From Bacteroidota bacterium (lineage in GTDB: Bacteria; Bacteroidota; Bacteroidia; Chitinophagales; Chitinophagaceae): a stretch of DNA of 35,195 nucleotides. The stretch lies in the NCBI GenBank assembly GCA_030706735.1, contig JAUZNZ010000041.1, forward strand, positions 1-35,195, given 5' to 3'. This document shows positions 24,416-32,430 of the stretch, one piece after another (position 1 is the first letter of the stretch; each line of letters opens with the position of its first letter). The notes beneath the pieces are model-generated. The model ran no database searches. It was given only the letters and a program-made list of their open reading frames with translations, and was not told the DNA's origin. A program made the translations under genes and the position numbers.

Positions 24416-25183
24416 TTACCCCTTTTTTAACAGCGTTCTGTTAAAGATCTCCGTGAGTTTCTGTTTAGTATGTAGTGGAAAATCGCCCTTCATCATCCAA
24501 TCATAATATTGGGGTTCGGACTTCAGGATACCCGCGACGGAGCGCCCTTTGTGCTTGCCGAAATTGAACACTTCGACGCCGTTCTCCATGACGAAGCGAC
24601 GCGCAAAATCTACCACCTCTTCTTCGCCGATGCACCTGAATATCTCCTCCAGCGAGCTGCCAAGCTGGGGGTATCGTTCCACCTGGGCGACCAGCACCTC
24701 CCAGGTGGCCGTCGCATCGGCCTCCGCGCCGTGGGCCCCTTCGTGATCCTTCCCGCAATAGAACCGGTATGCCGCACTCAGGGTTCTTTGTTCCATCATG
24801 TGAAAGATCTTCTGCACATCCAGCAATTTCCTACCCTTGCTCTCGAATTCCATACCAATGCGAAGGAACTCTTCCACGAGCAGGGGGATGTCGAAACGAT
24901 TCGAGTTATATCCGGCCAGGTCGCAATTATCGAGAAATTGCTTCAGTTCATTAGCCACCTGGCGGAAGGTCGGCGCATCCTTTACCATTTCATCCGTAAT
25001 GCCGTGGATATCGGTGGAAGATTTGGGAATGGGCATTTCCGGATTGATCAGTTTGCGCTTGACAATGCGTTTGCCATCAGGCATGATCTTCACAATAGCG
25101 ATTTCCACAATACGATCGGTACCCAGGTTTATTCCGGTTGTCTCAAGATCAATAATAGCCAGGGGATGAATAAGTTGTAGCAT
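24416..25183 (-). CDS. DnaQ-family 3'-5' exonuclease with ExoX-like C-terminal domain
   Basis: A 255-residue DEDDh exonuclease. ExoI motif: AIIDLETTGINLGTDRIVEIA (D and E of the catalytic set, quoted in part). ExoII: HGITDEMVKDAPTF and LAGYNSNRFDIPLL. ExoIII: HGAEADATATWEVL with the catalytic His and Asp. The C-terminus carries FNFGKHKGRSVAGILKSEPQYYDWMMKG, a short ExoX-like C domain often found after such nucleases. It resembles the stand-alone PolC/epsilon-like proofreading exonucleases of Bacteroidota rather than a subunit of the replicative polymerase. It is encoded 31 nt after mpl and 36 nt before the mannosyltransferase. Confidence 0.88.
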   Translation of the reverse strand: MLQLIHPLAIIDLETTGINLGTDRIVEIAIVKIMPDGKRIVKRKLINPEMPIPKSSTDIHGITDEMVKDAPTFRQVANELKQFLDNCDLAGYNSNRFDIPLLVEEFLRIGMEFESKGRKLLDVQKIFHMMEQRTLSAAYRFYCGKDHEGAHGAEADATATWEVLVAQVERYPQLGSSLEEIFRCIGEEEVVDFARRFVMENGVEVFNFGKHKGRSVAGILKSEPQYYDWMMKGDFPLHTKQKLTEIFNRTLLKKG

Positions 25184-25214
25184 TCCTCGTTAGTAAGTAA
25201 TATTAATTAAAATC

Positions 25215-26576
25215 TTATTGTGTAATACGGTTGGCCAGGCTCATGATATCCAGCCCGTCGTAGTCGCCCGAACTCATGAATAGCAAGTTAACATTTTCAT
25301 AAGATTGTTGCGTCAGCCATGCCTCTAATTCTTGTTTTTCATTGATGACGATCAATCCATTTTTTCCGAAGCCTTCCTTTACCTTTTCTTTGGGTAAGGT
25401 CGGCAGACGCTTCAATTCCAAGGCATGGCGAGAATAAAACACCACCGCCTGATCTGCCTGATCCATCGCTCCCCTGTATTCGGAAAGGAATTTTTCATTA
25501 AGGCTGCTAAACGTATGCAACTCCAGCACGGCAATCAACGACCGGCCGGGGAACTGCCGTTTAACGGCATCGATCGTAGCCTTTACCTTGGATGGCGCGT
25601 GTGCGAAATCGCGGTAGGCATTGACGTGATCGTTCTGTGCCAAGAGCTCCAGCCTTTTTGCCGCACCGGTAAAGTTAGCAATGCTTTTCATGAAAGCGGC
25701 CGCGTCAATACCCAGCTCCTTGCAAACCAGGAAGGCGGCATGGAGGTTTAGCAGGTTATGGTCGCCGAAAACCTTTAAAGGACCGGTTTGTCTATCCAGT
25801 TGTGCCACGGTGATGCCATCGTCTACGCGATGAGCGGGAACACCGTAACCGATCCTGCGTACCCCTGAAGGATGTTCCTTTACAAGCTTTTCAAGGATGG
25901 GATCGGTTTCATTATAGATCAACAGCCCCCCGGGCTCGATCTTATCGATAAAGATCCGGAACTGTTCCAGGTAGATCGCGAAGGTGGGAAATACATTGAT
26001 ATGGTCCCAGGCAATACCCGTTAGGACGGCGATATGGGGAAAAAGAAAGTGGAATTTGGGCCGCTTTTCCATGGCGCTGGCCGGGTATTCGTCCCCTTCG
26101 CACACGATGATCGGGGCGCCGGTGATGCTGACCGACTGAGAAAAACCATCCAGTCTGGCCCCGACCAGCCAGTCGAAATCCCGCCCGACCTGTTTCAGGA
26201 CGTGCATGATCATGGAGGTCGTGGTCGTCTTGCCGTGGCTGCCCCCGATCACCACCCGGGTCTTGTCCCTGCTCTCCTGATAGATATATTCGGGGAAGGA
26301 ATACATCGGGATTCCTAACTCTTTGGCTATCAATATTTCAGGATTGTCCGCCTTGGCATGCATGCCCAGGATGATGGCCTCCGGGGTCGTCGATCTGATA
26401 AATTCCGGCCGCCAGCCCAGCCCGGGAGGCATTAAACCCTCCTTTTCCAGGTTCGACCTGGCTGGTTCGAAGATCTCGTCGTCACTGCCTGTCACGGCAT
26501 ATCCTTTGCGATGCAATGCAATAGCCAGTTGGTGCATGACGCTGCCGCCAATGGCGATAAAATGAACTCGTTTCAC
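25215..26576 (-). CDS. mpl: UDP-N-acetylmuramate:L-Ala-gamma-D-Glu-meso-DAP ligase-like Mur ligase
   Basis: A 453-residue cytosolic ligase of the MurC/Mpl group, which attaches recycled murein tripeptide to UDP-MurNAc. The N-terminal Rossmann domain starts HFIAIGGSVMHQLAIALHRKG, with GSDDEIFEPARSNL. The central ATP-binding loop is GGSHGKTTTTSMIMHVL, followed by VCEGDEYPASAMEKRPKF, which carries the ligase's acidic metal site. The C-terminal domain includes NFTGAAKRLELLAQ and DFAHAPSKVKATIDAV. HAPSKV and GDEYPASA favour Mpl over MurC. The start is a GTG at 26574-26576 with no in-frame ATG nearby; a -7-like box (26581-26588) lies just upstream. It heads the four-gene minus-strand operon. Confidence 0.88.
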   Translation of the reverse strand: MKRVHFIAIGGSVMHQLAIALHRKGYAVTGSDDEIFEPARSNLEKEGLMPPGLGWRPEFIRSTTPEAIILGMHAKADNPEILIAKELGIPMYSFPEYIYQESRDKTRVVIGGSHGKTTTTSMIMHVLKQVGRDFDWLVGARLDGFSQSVSITGAPIIVCEGDEYPASAMEKRPKFHFLFPHIAVLTGIAWDHINVFPTFAIYLEQFRIFIDKIEPGGLLIYNETDPILEKLVKEHPSGVRRIGYGVPAHRVDDGITVAQLDRQTGPLKVFGDHNLLNLHAAFLVCKELGIDAAAFMKSIANFTGAAKRLELLAQNDHVNAYRDFAHAPSKVKATIDAVKRQFPGRSLIAVLELHTFSSLNEKFLSEYRGAMDQADQAVVFYSRHALELKRLPTLPKEKVKEGFGKNGLIVINEKQELEAWLTQQSYENVNLLFMSSGDYDGLDIMSLANRITQ

Positions 26577-26580
26577 GCGT

Positions 26581-26588
26581 TAAATGTA
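26581..26588 (-). promoter_or_regulatory. -7-like box directly before mpl
   Basis: On the minus strand this reads TACATTTA, one base off TAnnTTTG, and ends 4 nt before the GTG start codon. If it is functional the mRNA would be almost leaderless. No -33 element was seen. Confidence 0.32.
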
Positions 26589-26637
26589 TTCAAGGCCAGC
26601 AAATTATCAAAAACATTCTCGGCAACGAGGCGGGGGC

Positions 26638-26668
26638 TTGCACAAATGGATTTTTTGTGTTTACTTTG
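26638..26668 (+). promoter_or_regulatory. Promoter candidate of the small lipoprotein gene
   Basis: TTG (26638-26640), 20-nt spacer, TTACTTTG (26661-26668, one mismatch to TAnnTTTG). The predicted start near 26675 gives a leader of about 140 nt in which I see no further gene. Confidence 0.42.
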
Positions 26669-26813
26669 TACCAGTTAGCACAATCCCATCGCCCTTCTTT
26701 CTCTATCCTTTAGAACAGCCCCCAACTATTTCCGCATCCCTCCTCTGAATTACCTGGTACCAATTCCTACATCGGCCAGGCAATTTTAATTTTAACTATA
26801 AACACCCCACAAA

Positions 26814-26936
26814 ATGAGAAAGACAATTTTAATCCTCGTACTCGCTATCGTTGTAGCCGCTGCATTTACTTCCTGTGCTTCGTCCAGGGGAGGTTGCTAT
26901 ATGAGCAAGGGTTTTGTTGGCTACGGCAGCCGCTGA
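26814..26936 (+). CDS. 40-residue lipoprotein
   Basis: ATG AGA AAG opens a frame of 40 codons ending TGA at 26934-26936. The product starts with a basic n-region (MRK) and a hydrophobic stretch (TILILVLAIVVAAAF), then a lipobox FTSC with Cys21 as the lipidated residue. The mature part would be only 20 residues: CASSRGGCYMSKGFVGYGSR, with a second Cys28. Such very short Cys-Ala-Ser-type lipoproteins are widespread in Bacteroidota; I know no function. A hairpin with eight T residues (26984-27012) terminates the unit on the same strand, and a promoter candidate lies upstream, so it looks like a free-standing gene. It could bind the outer membrane's inner face. Confidence 0.72.
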   Translation: MRKTILILVLAIVVAAAFTSCASSRGGCYMSKGFVGYGSR

Positions 26937-26983
26937 GCGAGCGGTCGTACAGAGAGATTGTATCCCGAAAAGATATTTTGGAC

Positions 26984-27012
26984 AAGGTTATCATGCAGAT
27001 AGCCTTTTTTTT
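26984..27012 (+). terminator. Rho-independent terminator of the small lipoprotein gene
   Basis: GGTTATC (26986-26992), loop ATGCA, GATAGCC (26998-27004): seven base pairs including one G-U, followed directly by eight T residues (27005-27012). The orientation is correct for the gene ending at 26936. Confidence 0.75.
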
Positions 27013-27026
27013 ATTTGCCGGTCGGC

Positions 27027-27794
27027 CTACAAATTGATCCCTCCCGACGCTTCGATGCGTTGACCGGTAACCCAGGCGGAATCCTCCGAGCATAAGAAGG
27101 CAATGACCCCGCTGATATCGTCGGCGTTGGCCAGTCTGCCCAGGGCCGTATTCGCCATGATGCCATTCCTTCTTTCCGGAGGCGCATTCCGGATCGCCCC
27201 ATTATTAAAATCCGTTTCAACCGGGCCAGGCGCCACCACATTGGCGGTGATCCCTCTTGAGCCAACCTCTTTCGCCAGATAGCGGGTGAATACCTCGATC
27301 GCCCCCTTCATCGATGCATAGATCGAATACCCTGGATTGACAAAGCGGGTGGTTCCCGTCGAAATGTTGATGATGCGACCATTATCATTCATCAGGGGCA
27401 AGGCACGCTGGCACAAAAAGTATACGCTTTTGAAATGGATATTGAGGAAGTTGTCGAAATCCTGCTCGGTGGCCTTGTCGAAGGGGATCGTCGCTCCGAT
27501 GCCGGCGTTGTTGATGAGAAAGTCGAACCTGTCGGTATTCCAATTGCTTTTGAGGCCCCGGGACAACAATCCGATGAATTCATTCAGGGCTCCGATATTA
27601 CCTGCGTCGAAGGGCAATGCAAGCGCCTTGCCGCCCTTTGCTGCGATCTCACTGACGACCTCATCTGCCTTTTGTTTTTCCGTCCTGTACGTAATGATGA
27701 GCCCGACCCCTCTTTCAGCCAGCTGCAACGCCATGCTTTTACCCAGGCCCCTGCTTCCGCCGGTCACCAGGGCGACCTTGTTCTTATCCTGCAT
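27027..27794 (-). CDS. Short-chain dehydrogenase/reductase
   Basis: A 255-residue classical SDR. NAD(P)-binding motif: TGGSRGLGKSMAL (residues 11-23). LINNAGIG (93-100) is the structural motif, S145 in INISTG the catalytic Ser, and Y159-x-x-x-K163 in YASMK the catalytic pair. VAPGPVETDFNN is the conserved loop after the active site. Length and motifs are typical of 3-ketoacyl-ACP-reductase-like enzymes, but substrate specificity cannot be read. It stands alone, with a perfect -7 box on its own strand (27814-27821) just downstream of the terminator of the large gene. Confidence 0.92.
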   Translation of the reverse strand: MQDKNKVALVTGGSRGLGKSMALQLAERGVGLIITYRTEKQKADEVVSEIAAKGGKALALPFDAGNIGALNEFIGLLSRGLKSNWNTDRFDFLINNAGIGATIPFDKATEQDFDNFLNIHFKSVYFLCQRALPLMNDNGRIINISTGTTRFVNPGYSIYASMKGAIEVFTRYLAKEVGSRGITANVVAPGPVETDFNNGAIRNAPPERRNGIMANTALGRLANADDISGVIAFLCSEDSAWVTGQRIEASGGINL

Positions 27795-27813
27795 ATCCTG
27801 ATCTTTTAGAGAG

Positions 27814-27821
27814 CAAAGATA
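27814..27821 (-). promoter_or_regulatory. -7 box of the SDR gene
   Basis: On the minus strand this reads TATCTTTG, an exact TAnnTTTG match, 19 nt before the ATG. The region where a -33 box would lie is filled by the terminator of the upstream gene, and no TTTG is visible there. Confidence 0.45.
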
Positions 27822-27826
27822 GGAGT

Positions 27827-27852
27827 AAAAAAAATCCCCCTCGCGGGGGATC
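27827..27852 (-). terminator. Rho-independent terminator of the 1514-residue gene
   Basis: On the minus strand, ATCCCCC, loop GCGA, GGGGGAT (27834-27851), followed by eight T residues (27827-27834). Seven strong base pairs plus the U-tract make a textbook terminator, 35 nt after the stop at 27886. Confidence 0.9.
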
Positions 27853-27885
27853 TTCTATCTATATGAACTCCAAGCAAGTTCGTTA

Positions 27886-30800
27886 TTATAATTTCACGAT
27901 CTTTTTTGTCGCTCTCCAGGACCCTATTTGCACGGTGATGAAATAGACTCCGGCGGGCAGATCGGCGGCAGACAGATTCACCTGGCTGATCTGCTGATCC
28001 TTGGTGAACTGGTAGGCATGCTTCACTGAACCATTGGCATCCACGATCGATACCTGCATCGAGCCGGTATGACTATTATTCAATTCCAGCAGGAAGTTGT
28101 CCCGCACCGGATTCGGAAATACCGTATAGGTCGGCGTCGTGGCGGCAGACACCGGCGTTGCCGTATTGATCGTCATGGCTGAATCGGTCGATGCCAGGCC
28201 GACGATCGCATCTTGTGACTGTACCGCGCAGGAATTGCTATAGGTGATCGGGAAGGTCGTGTTCACCGTCGATACGATGGCGGCCGAACCATTGAAATTG
28301 GTATTGCCGCAAACCTGGTTGCCTGCACGTTGAACCGTCCCGTAGCCGTCCTCCAGGGTAATGGCCATGGTCGGGCTCTTGTACTTGCCGATCTTGTTGT
28401 TCTTTATCCAGAATTCCGTGCTGTCGATATCTTCTACCGGTCTTGTCAGGATCGCGATCGCCTGCGGCCAGGTGAGATTGGCAGGATTACTGGGCGTCAG
28501 GGATTTGCCGGCGTAATTCAGGACGGTGCCGTCGGGCGCCTGGGCCAGATCAAAGTAGTTCAGGAACCCGCTGCTGTCAATCGTATTGTTTTCGATACGC
28601 AAGGGTATTCCGGTACCTGAGCCACCCACCGAAGCGATGCCCCAGGTATACGTGTTCGAGATCGTGTTGTCATGTACATAGGCATGCGTGTAGGTACCCA
28701 GCGTGATGGCTGCTCCTTGCGCATCATCTCCGTTAATGCCATTGTGATGTATGCTATTATTGTAGATCTCACTGATGCCTGTGCTCGCGCTGGCCAGTTG
28801 GATCCCTCCCCTTCCGGTGCTATCCACGAAATTGTTGTAGACCTTGAGATTGCCCACACGGATCGGCCTCGGATATTGGGTTACGCCATTGCAATCAACC
28901 GGACGCGGATCGGAATTGCCCTTCGAATTATCGGGAGATGTATTCCCGAGGTACATGCCTTCATTCCAGGTATGCACGACACTGTTATCGTGTATCGAGA
29001 TGGAGTCGATGACCCAACTCGGATAGTTATAGTTTGGATCGCAACCCCCATCCTCTTTTACTTCAAAGCCGATGCCCGCATTACGGATAGAGACATTACT
29101 GACCTCGATGTCCTTGGATCGTCCGTTGATAGTGAAGGCAAAAATACCGTTCTGAACCGTTCCCTCCGGATAGGGCCGCACCAGGATGCCGTATTTGATC
29201 GACGGCACGCCGGTTCCCAATACTTTCAGGTTGACGCAATCATATAATTTGAACTGGTCGCCGGACAATACGGCCTGTCCCCCTTTATTCATTACCACGA
29301 TGGGGCAGGCATTGGTGCCATTCTGCCCGGCGATGTATACATAGCTCCAGCTTTTGGTACCGTCCAGGAACAAGGTGTCACCGGGGTTGAGCTGTTGTGT
29401 ATTATAATAACCGCCGTCACCTCCGGGGGCCGGCATATAGGCCGTGCCGTGGCAATTGCCCGGAGGCTGTGTTGAGACGGCATTCACCGTGATCGTAACC
29501 TGCGACGTGCTCGCCCCGCCGTTGACGGACAACTGGAATACATACGTGCCCTGTACCAGTCCGGTTACCGAGGTGGAAACGGAAGAAGGGCTCGCGATCG
29601 CCGGGGTATTGGGGCCGCTGACCTTCGTCCAGGTATAGGACGTGATCGTACCGGTCGATCCATTGCCATTCAGCGTAACGCTGCTCGCCGGCAATTGGAT
29701 GGTTTGGTTGCCGCCCGCATTGGCCTGCACGGAGACTGTGGCTCCATTCACCGTGATCGTAACCTGTGACGTGCTCGCCCCGCCGTTGACGGACAACTGG
29801 AATACATAGGTGCCCTGCACCAGCCCGGTTATCGAGGTCGAAACGGAAGAAGGGCTCGCGATCGCCGGGGTATTGGGGCCGCTGACCTTTGTCCAGGCAT
29901 AGGACGTGATCGTACCGGTGGATCCATTGCCATTCAGCGTAACACTGTTCGCCGGCAATTGGATGGTTTGGTTGGCGCCCGCATTGGCCTGCACGGCAGA
30001 CGTTCCGCCGACCGTGATCGTTGTCACCGCGCTTGCTGCCTGGCCATGACTATCGGTTACCGTGGCCTGGAACCGGTTGATCCCCTGAGGCAGATTGGCG
30101 ACCGCGGTATTGTTTGCCGCGGGCGTGCTAATGGCTGCCGGAGACCTGATCAGGTTTTGAAAGATATTGGCTCCAACTACCACATTGAACAGCGCCAGGT
30201 GTCCTGCATCATTCAGATGAATATTGTCGTAATAGGCATATTGAGGCATCTGGTTCGTGGTGCCGGGAACAGTTACCGCATCGTAAAAGTTGATGGCATG
30301 TGAACCGAACCTGTTCAGTATGCTATCCCTGATCACTTTCAGAAATTGTTGGGAGGCCTGGTTGAACTGCGGATCGGTCCTGGGTTGGGAAGTGGTGATA
30401 TAACATTGCACGCCCGCGGCGGTGCAGGTATTGTAAATCGTTTGGAAGGGCGTCATGATCTCGGAAATGGTCAATACGTCGAACCCATTCGTTGGGAAGC
30501 ATACGATCACCACATCCGGCTTCTGCTGCAGCATGGCCGTAATGTTCCTTGCCGGGTCCGGCGTATCCGTCGGATACATTTTGGCCGTTACGTCGGCCGG
30601 AGGAACATATCCCGTAGGCATGGCCTGGTAGACATCATAGCCCATCGCGGCCATATTGATCACCGTATCAATGATGCCGGCGCTCTTATAGTACGTCAAC
30701 AAGCGGCCGGCGTACGAACTATCATAGTTCGATGCCCCATTGCCGATCGTGGTGGAACTGCCGAGCAAACCGATCCGCTTCTTTGTCTGGCCGGGAACCG

Positions 30801-32430
30801 AGAACTTTGTCCAGGCTACGGATTTCAGGTTGGCGCCGGTGAGGACGTCGGAGGAAGTCAGGTTGACGGTATTGGCGGACGTGGACTGGTTGCCGCCTAC
30901 ACGAATGGAAGGTGAAAGATAGGCGCCGCTGACGACCGGATTGACGGTGATGGTAACCTTTGCCGAAGCCGTCTGATTATCACTCTGCGTGACGGTAACG
31001 GAAAATACATAGGTGCCTTGCAGAAGACCGGATATGAGGGTCGTCACGGAAGAAGGCGTGGCGATCGCGCCTCCCGAAGGTCCGCTCGATTTCGTCCACG
31101 CATATTTAGTAATGGTCTTCCCTGTGGCCGGCGTGGCAATCGCTGTCAGGGTAGCCGTTGAAACGGGCAACGTAATAGCCTGATCGAGTCCGGCACTTAC
31201 GGTGGGCGTCGGTACGGGGGGAGGCGAAGTCGATATGGCTGGATTTACTGTAATGGTTACCTGGCTCGTAGCCGTCTGCCCGTCTTGTTGCGTCACTTTC
31301 AAAGCAAACACATAACTGCCCGCCACCGTAAAGGTCACCTTGGTAGAGGCCGCCGAAGGGCTCGACATGCTGCTGCCCGAAGGCCCGCTCTGCAGTGTCC
31401 ACACATAGGAGGACAGCGTACTGCCCGTTCCGGCCGCGCCGCTGCCATTCAACGTAACACTGTTTACAGGCAGGGTGATCGTCTGGCCGGCGCCGGCATT
31501 ACTCGTAGGAGGTGGTATGGCCGGAGGCGGCGTCGATGTCCCGCGGGAATTGGCAAGCATCCAGCTATAAATACTATATGCGGCCGTTTTCCCATTCCAT
31601 GAGAAATTCTCCGTGTATGTCGGATTGAAGTAGGGATTCCATGGTCCGCTGCCGGTATTGAAACTCGTAAATCGTGCGTACCCGGCCTTGGCATTATTCA
31701 CGGTCGTGGTAAAGTCGAGGGTGAAACCGCCGTACAAATCATTGTTCGGATCGCCGAAACCCCAGCAGGGCGTAGCGTTCGTCACCGAGATATTTCCCCA
31801 GGATTGCGCGGGTTCATTACTTGCACTGCTCATGGGAACAATGGACGCCGGCTTCCAGCTCCGACTATCCGAAGCCTGAGCAGGCGGATCTTCATTCGGG
31901 TCAAGCTGGGACGCATATTCGACGACTCCGGCCCCACCCGCCAAAATACCCGTCAGGTGTATCCTGTTCTTGTCCACCCGGTACGTATTTACGATATAGT
32001 TGACGATATTGGCAAGCTGATCCCCGTTAACGCCCCAATCCCCTGCTTGCGGGGATACGACGATGAACTGCTCCGATTTTCCGTTCACCGGATTGGTGAA
32101 AGAGGCCGGCCATTGATTGTGCTCGATGAAATAGGCCGGGCCGCCGGCATTGGCCTGGTTATAGATCTTGGCCAGGCCCGATCCGGTGCTTTTTCCGTCC
32201 GCCGCCTCACTGGCGCCATGGCAAAATACGATCAGCGGGTAACTGGTGCTTGTCGCCGTGCTGTATCCTGATGGCAGGTACAGTAAAGCCTGATAGGTCG
32301 GCGTAGCGGAGCTGGTGTAAGGGACATTAATGGTTTGCTCGACCTGAGCGTGGGCTGTGAAGAAATACAATATACCCAGTAAGGACACACAGATTTGTTT
32401 CACGCGGGTGGGCGCATAGATTTGTTCCAT
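27886..32430 (-). CDS. T9SS-exported mosaic protein: pseudo-esterase, PKD/REJ repeats with inserted SGNH hydrolase, beta-helix
   Basis: A 1514-residue exported protein. The signal peptide ends FFTAHA before Gln29; a GTG at 32401-32403 (MKQICVSLLG) is an alternative start. Residues 30-295 resemble a PHB-depolymerase-like alpha/beta hydrolase (YPLIVFCHGASEA, YRVDKNRIHLTG), but the nucleophile elbow reads TGILAGGAG, with Leu163 where Ser belongs. PKD/REJ-like beta-sandwiches follow at about 308-397, 407-497, 503-546 plus 762-808, 813-895 and 901-983. The third is split by an SGNH hydrolase (549-758): LLGSSTTIGNG (S559), MAAMGYD, FPTNGF and DNIHLNDAGH (D735, H738). Residues about 990-1405 look like a right-handed beta-helix (repeated N-x-I/V turns such as IENNTIDSSG, VYNNFVDSTG). 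A T9SS sorting domain (1433-1514) closes with VYFITV and KKIVKL. Possibly a polysaccharide esterase/lyase; the substrate is unknown. Confidence 0.85.
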   Translation of the reverse strand: MEQIYAPTRVKQICVSLLGILYFFTAHAQVEQTINVPYTSSATPTYQALLYLPSGYSTATSTSYPLIVFCHGASEAADGKSTGSGLAKIYNQANAGGPAYFIEHNQWPASFTNPVNGKSEQFIVVSPQAGDWGVNGDQLANIVNYIVNTYRVDKNRIHLTGILAGGAGVVEYASQLDPNEDPPAQASDSRSWKPASIVPMSSASNEPAQSWGNISVTNATPCWGFGDPNNDLYGGFTLDFTTTVNNAKAGYARFTSFNTGSGPWNPYFNPTYTENFSWNGKTAAYSIYSWMLANSRGTSTPPPAIPPPTSNAGAGQTITLPVNSVTLNGSGAAGTGSTLSSYVWTLQSGPSGSSMSSPSAASTKVTFTVAGSYVFALKVTQQDGQTATSQVTITVNPAISTSPPPVPTPTVSAGLDQAITLPVSTATLTAIATPATGKTITKYAWTKSSGPSGGAIATPSSVTTLISGLLQGTYVFSVTVTQSDNQTASAKVTITVNPVVSGAYLSPSIRVGGNQSTSANTVNLTSSDVLTGANLKSVAWTKFSVPGQTKKRIGLLGSSTTIGNGASNYDSSYAGRLLTYYKSAGIIDTVINMAAMGYDVYQAMPTGYVPPADVTAKMYPTDTPDPARNITAMLQQKPDVVIVCFPTNGFDVLTISEIMTPFQTIYNTCTAAGVQCYITTSQPRTDPQFNQASQQFLKVIRDSILNRFGSHAINFYDAVTVPGTTNQMPQYAYYDNIHLNDAGHLALFNVVVGANIFQNLIRSPAAISTPAANNTAVANLPQGINRFQATVTDSHGQAASAVTTITVGGTSAVQANAGANQTIQLPANSVTLNGNGSTGTITSYAWTKVSGPNTPAIASPSSVSTSITGLVQGTYVFQLSVNGGASTSQVTITVNGATVSVQANAGGNQTIQLPASSVTLNGNGSTGTITSYTWTKVSGPNTPAIASPSSVSTSVTGLVQGTYVFQLSVNGGASTSQVTITVNAVSTQPPGNCHGTAYMPAPGGDGGYYNTQQLNPGDTLFLDGTKSWSYVYIAGQNGTNACPIVVMNKGGQAVLSGDQFKLYDCVNLKVLGTGVPSIKYGILVRPYPEGTVQNGIFAFTINGRSKDIEVSNVSIRNAGIGFEVKEDGGCDPNYNYPSWVIDSISIHDNSVVHTWNEGMYLGNTSPDNSKGNSDPRPVDCNGVTQYPRPIRVGNLKVYNNFVDSTGRGGIQLASASTGISEIYNNSIHHNGINGDDAQGAAITLGTYTHAYVHDNTISNTYTWGIASVGGSGTGIPLRIENNTIDSSGFLNYFDLAQAPDGTVLNYAGKSLTPSNPANLTWPQAIAILTRPVEDIDSTEFWIKNNKIGKYKSPTMAITLEDGYGTVQRAGNQVCGNTNFNGSAAIVSTVNTTFPITYSNSCAVQSQDAIVGLASTDSAMTINTATPVSAATTPTYTVFPNPVRDNFLLELNNSHTGSMQVSIVDANGSVKHAYQFTKDQQISQVNLSAADLPAGVYFITVQIGSWRATKKIVKL
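29481..29733 (-). repeat. Direct repeat copy encoding the last PKD/REJ-like domain
   Basis: Nearly identical to 29745-29997, offset by 264 bp (88 codons). It encodes residues 901-983 of the 1514-residue protein. The close identity at the DNA level indicates a recent duplication or gene conversion. Confidence 0.85.
29745..29997 (-). repeat. Direct repeat copy encoding the fourth PKD/REJ-like domain
   Basis: The second copy of the 264-bp unit, encoding residues 813-895. Differences from the other copy are scattered single bases, including an ANS versus ASS codon change (QLPANSV and QLPASSV) and Ala versus Thr in SYAW and SYTW. Confidence 0.85.

Noticed and set aside
26668-26760. GTACCAG and CTGGTAC as a long-range stem in the leader of the small lipoprotein gene (possible riboswitch)
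   Set aside because: The left arm overlaps the -7 box and would lie mostly upstream of the transcription start, so the RNA could not form the stem.
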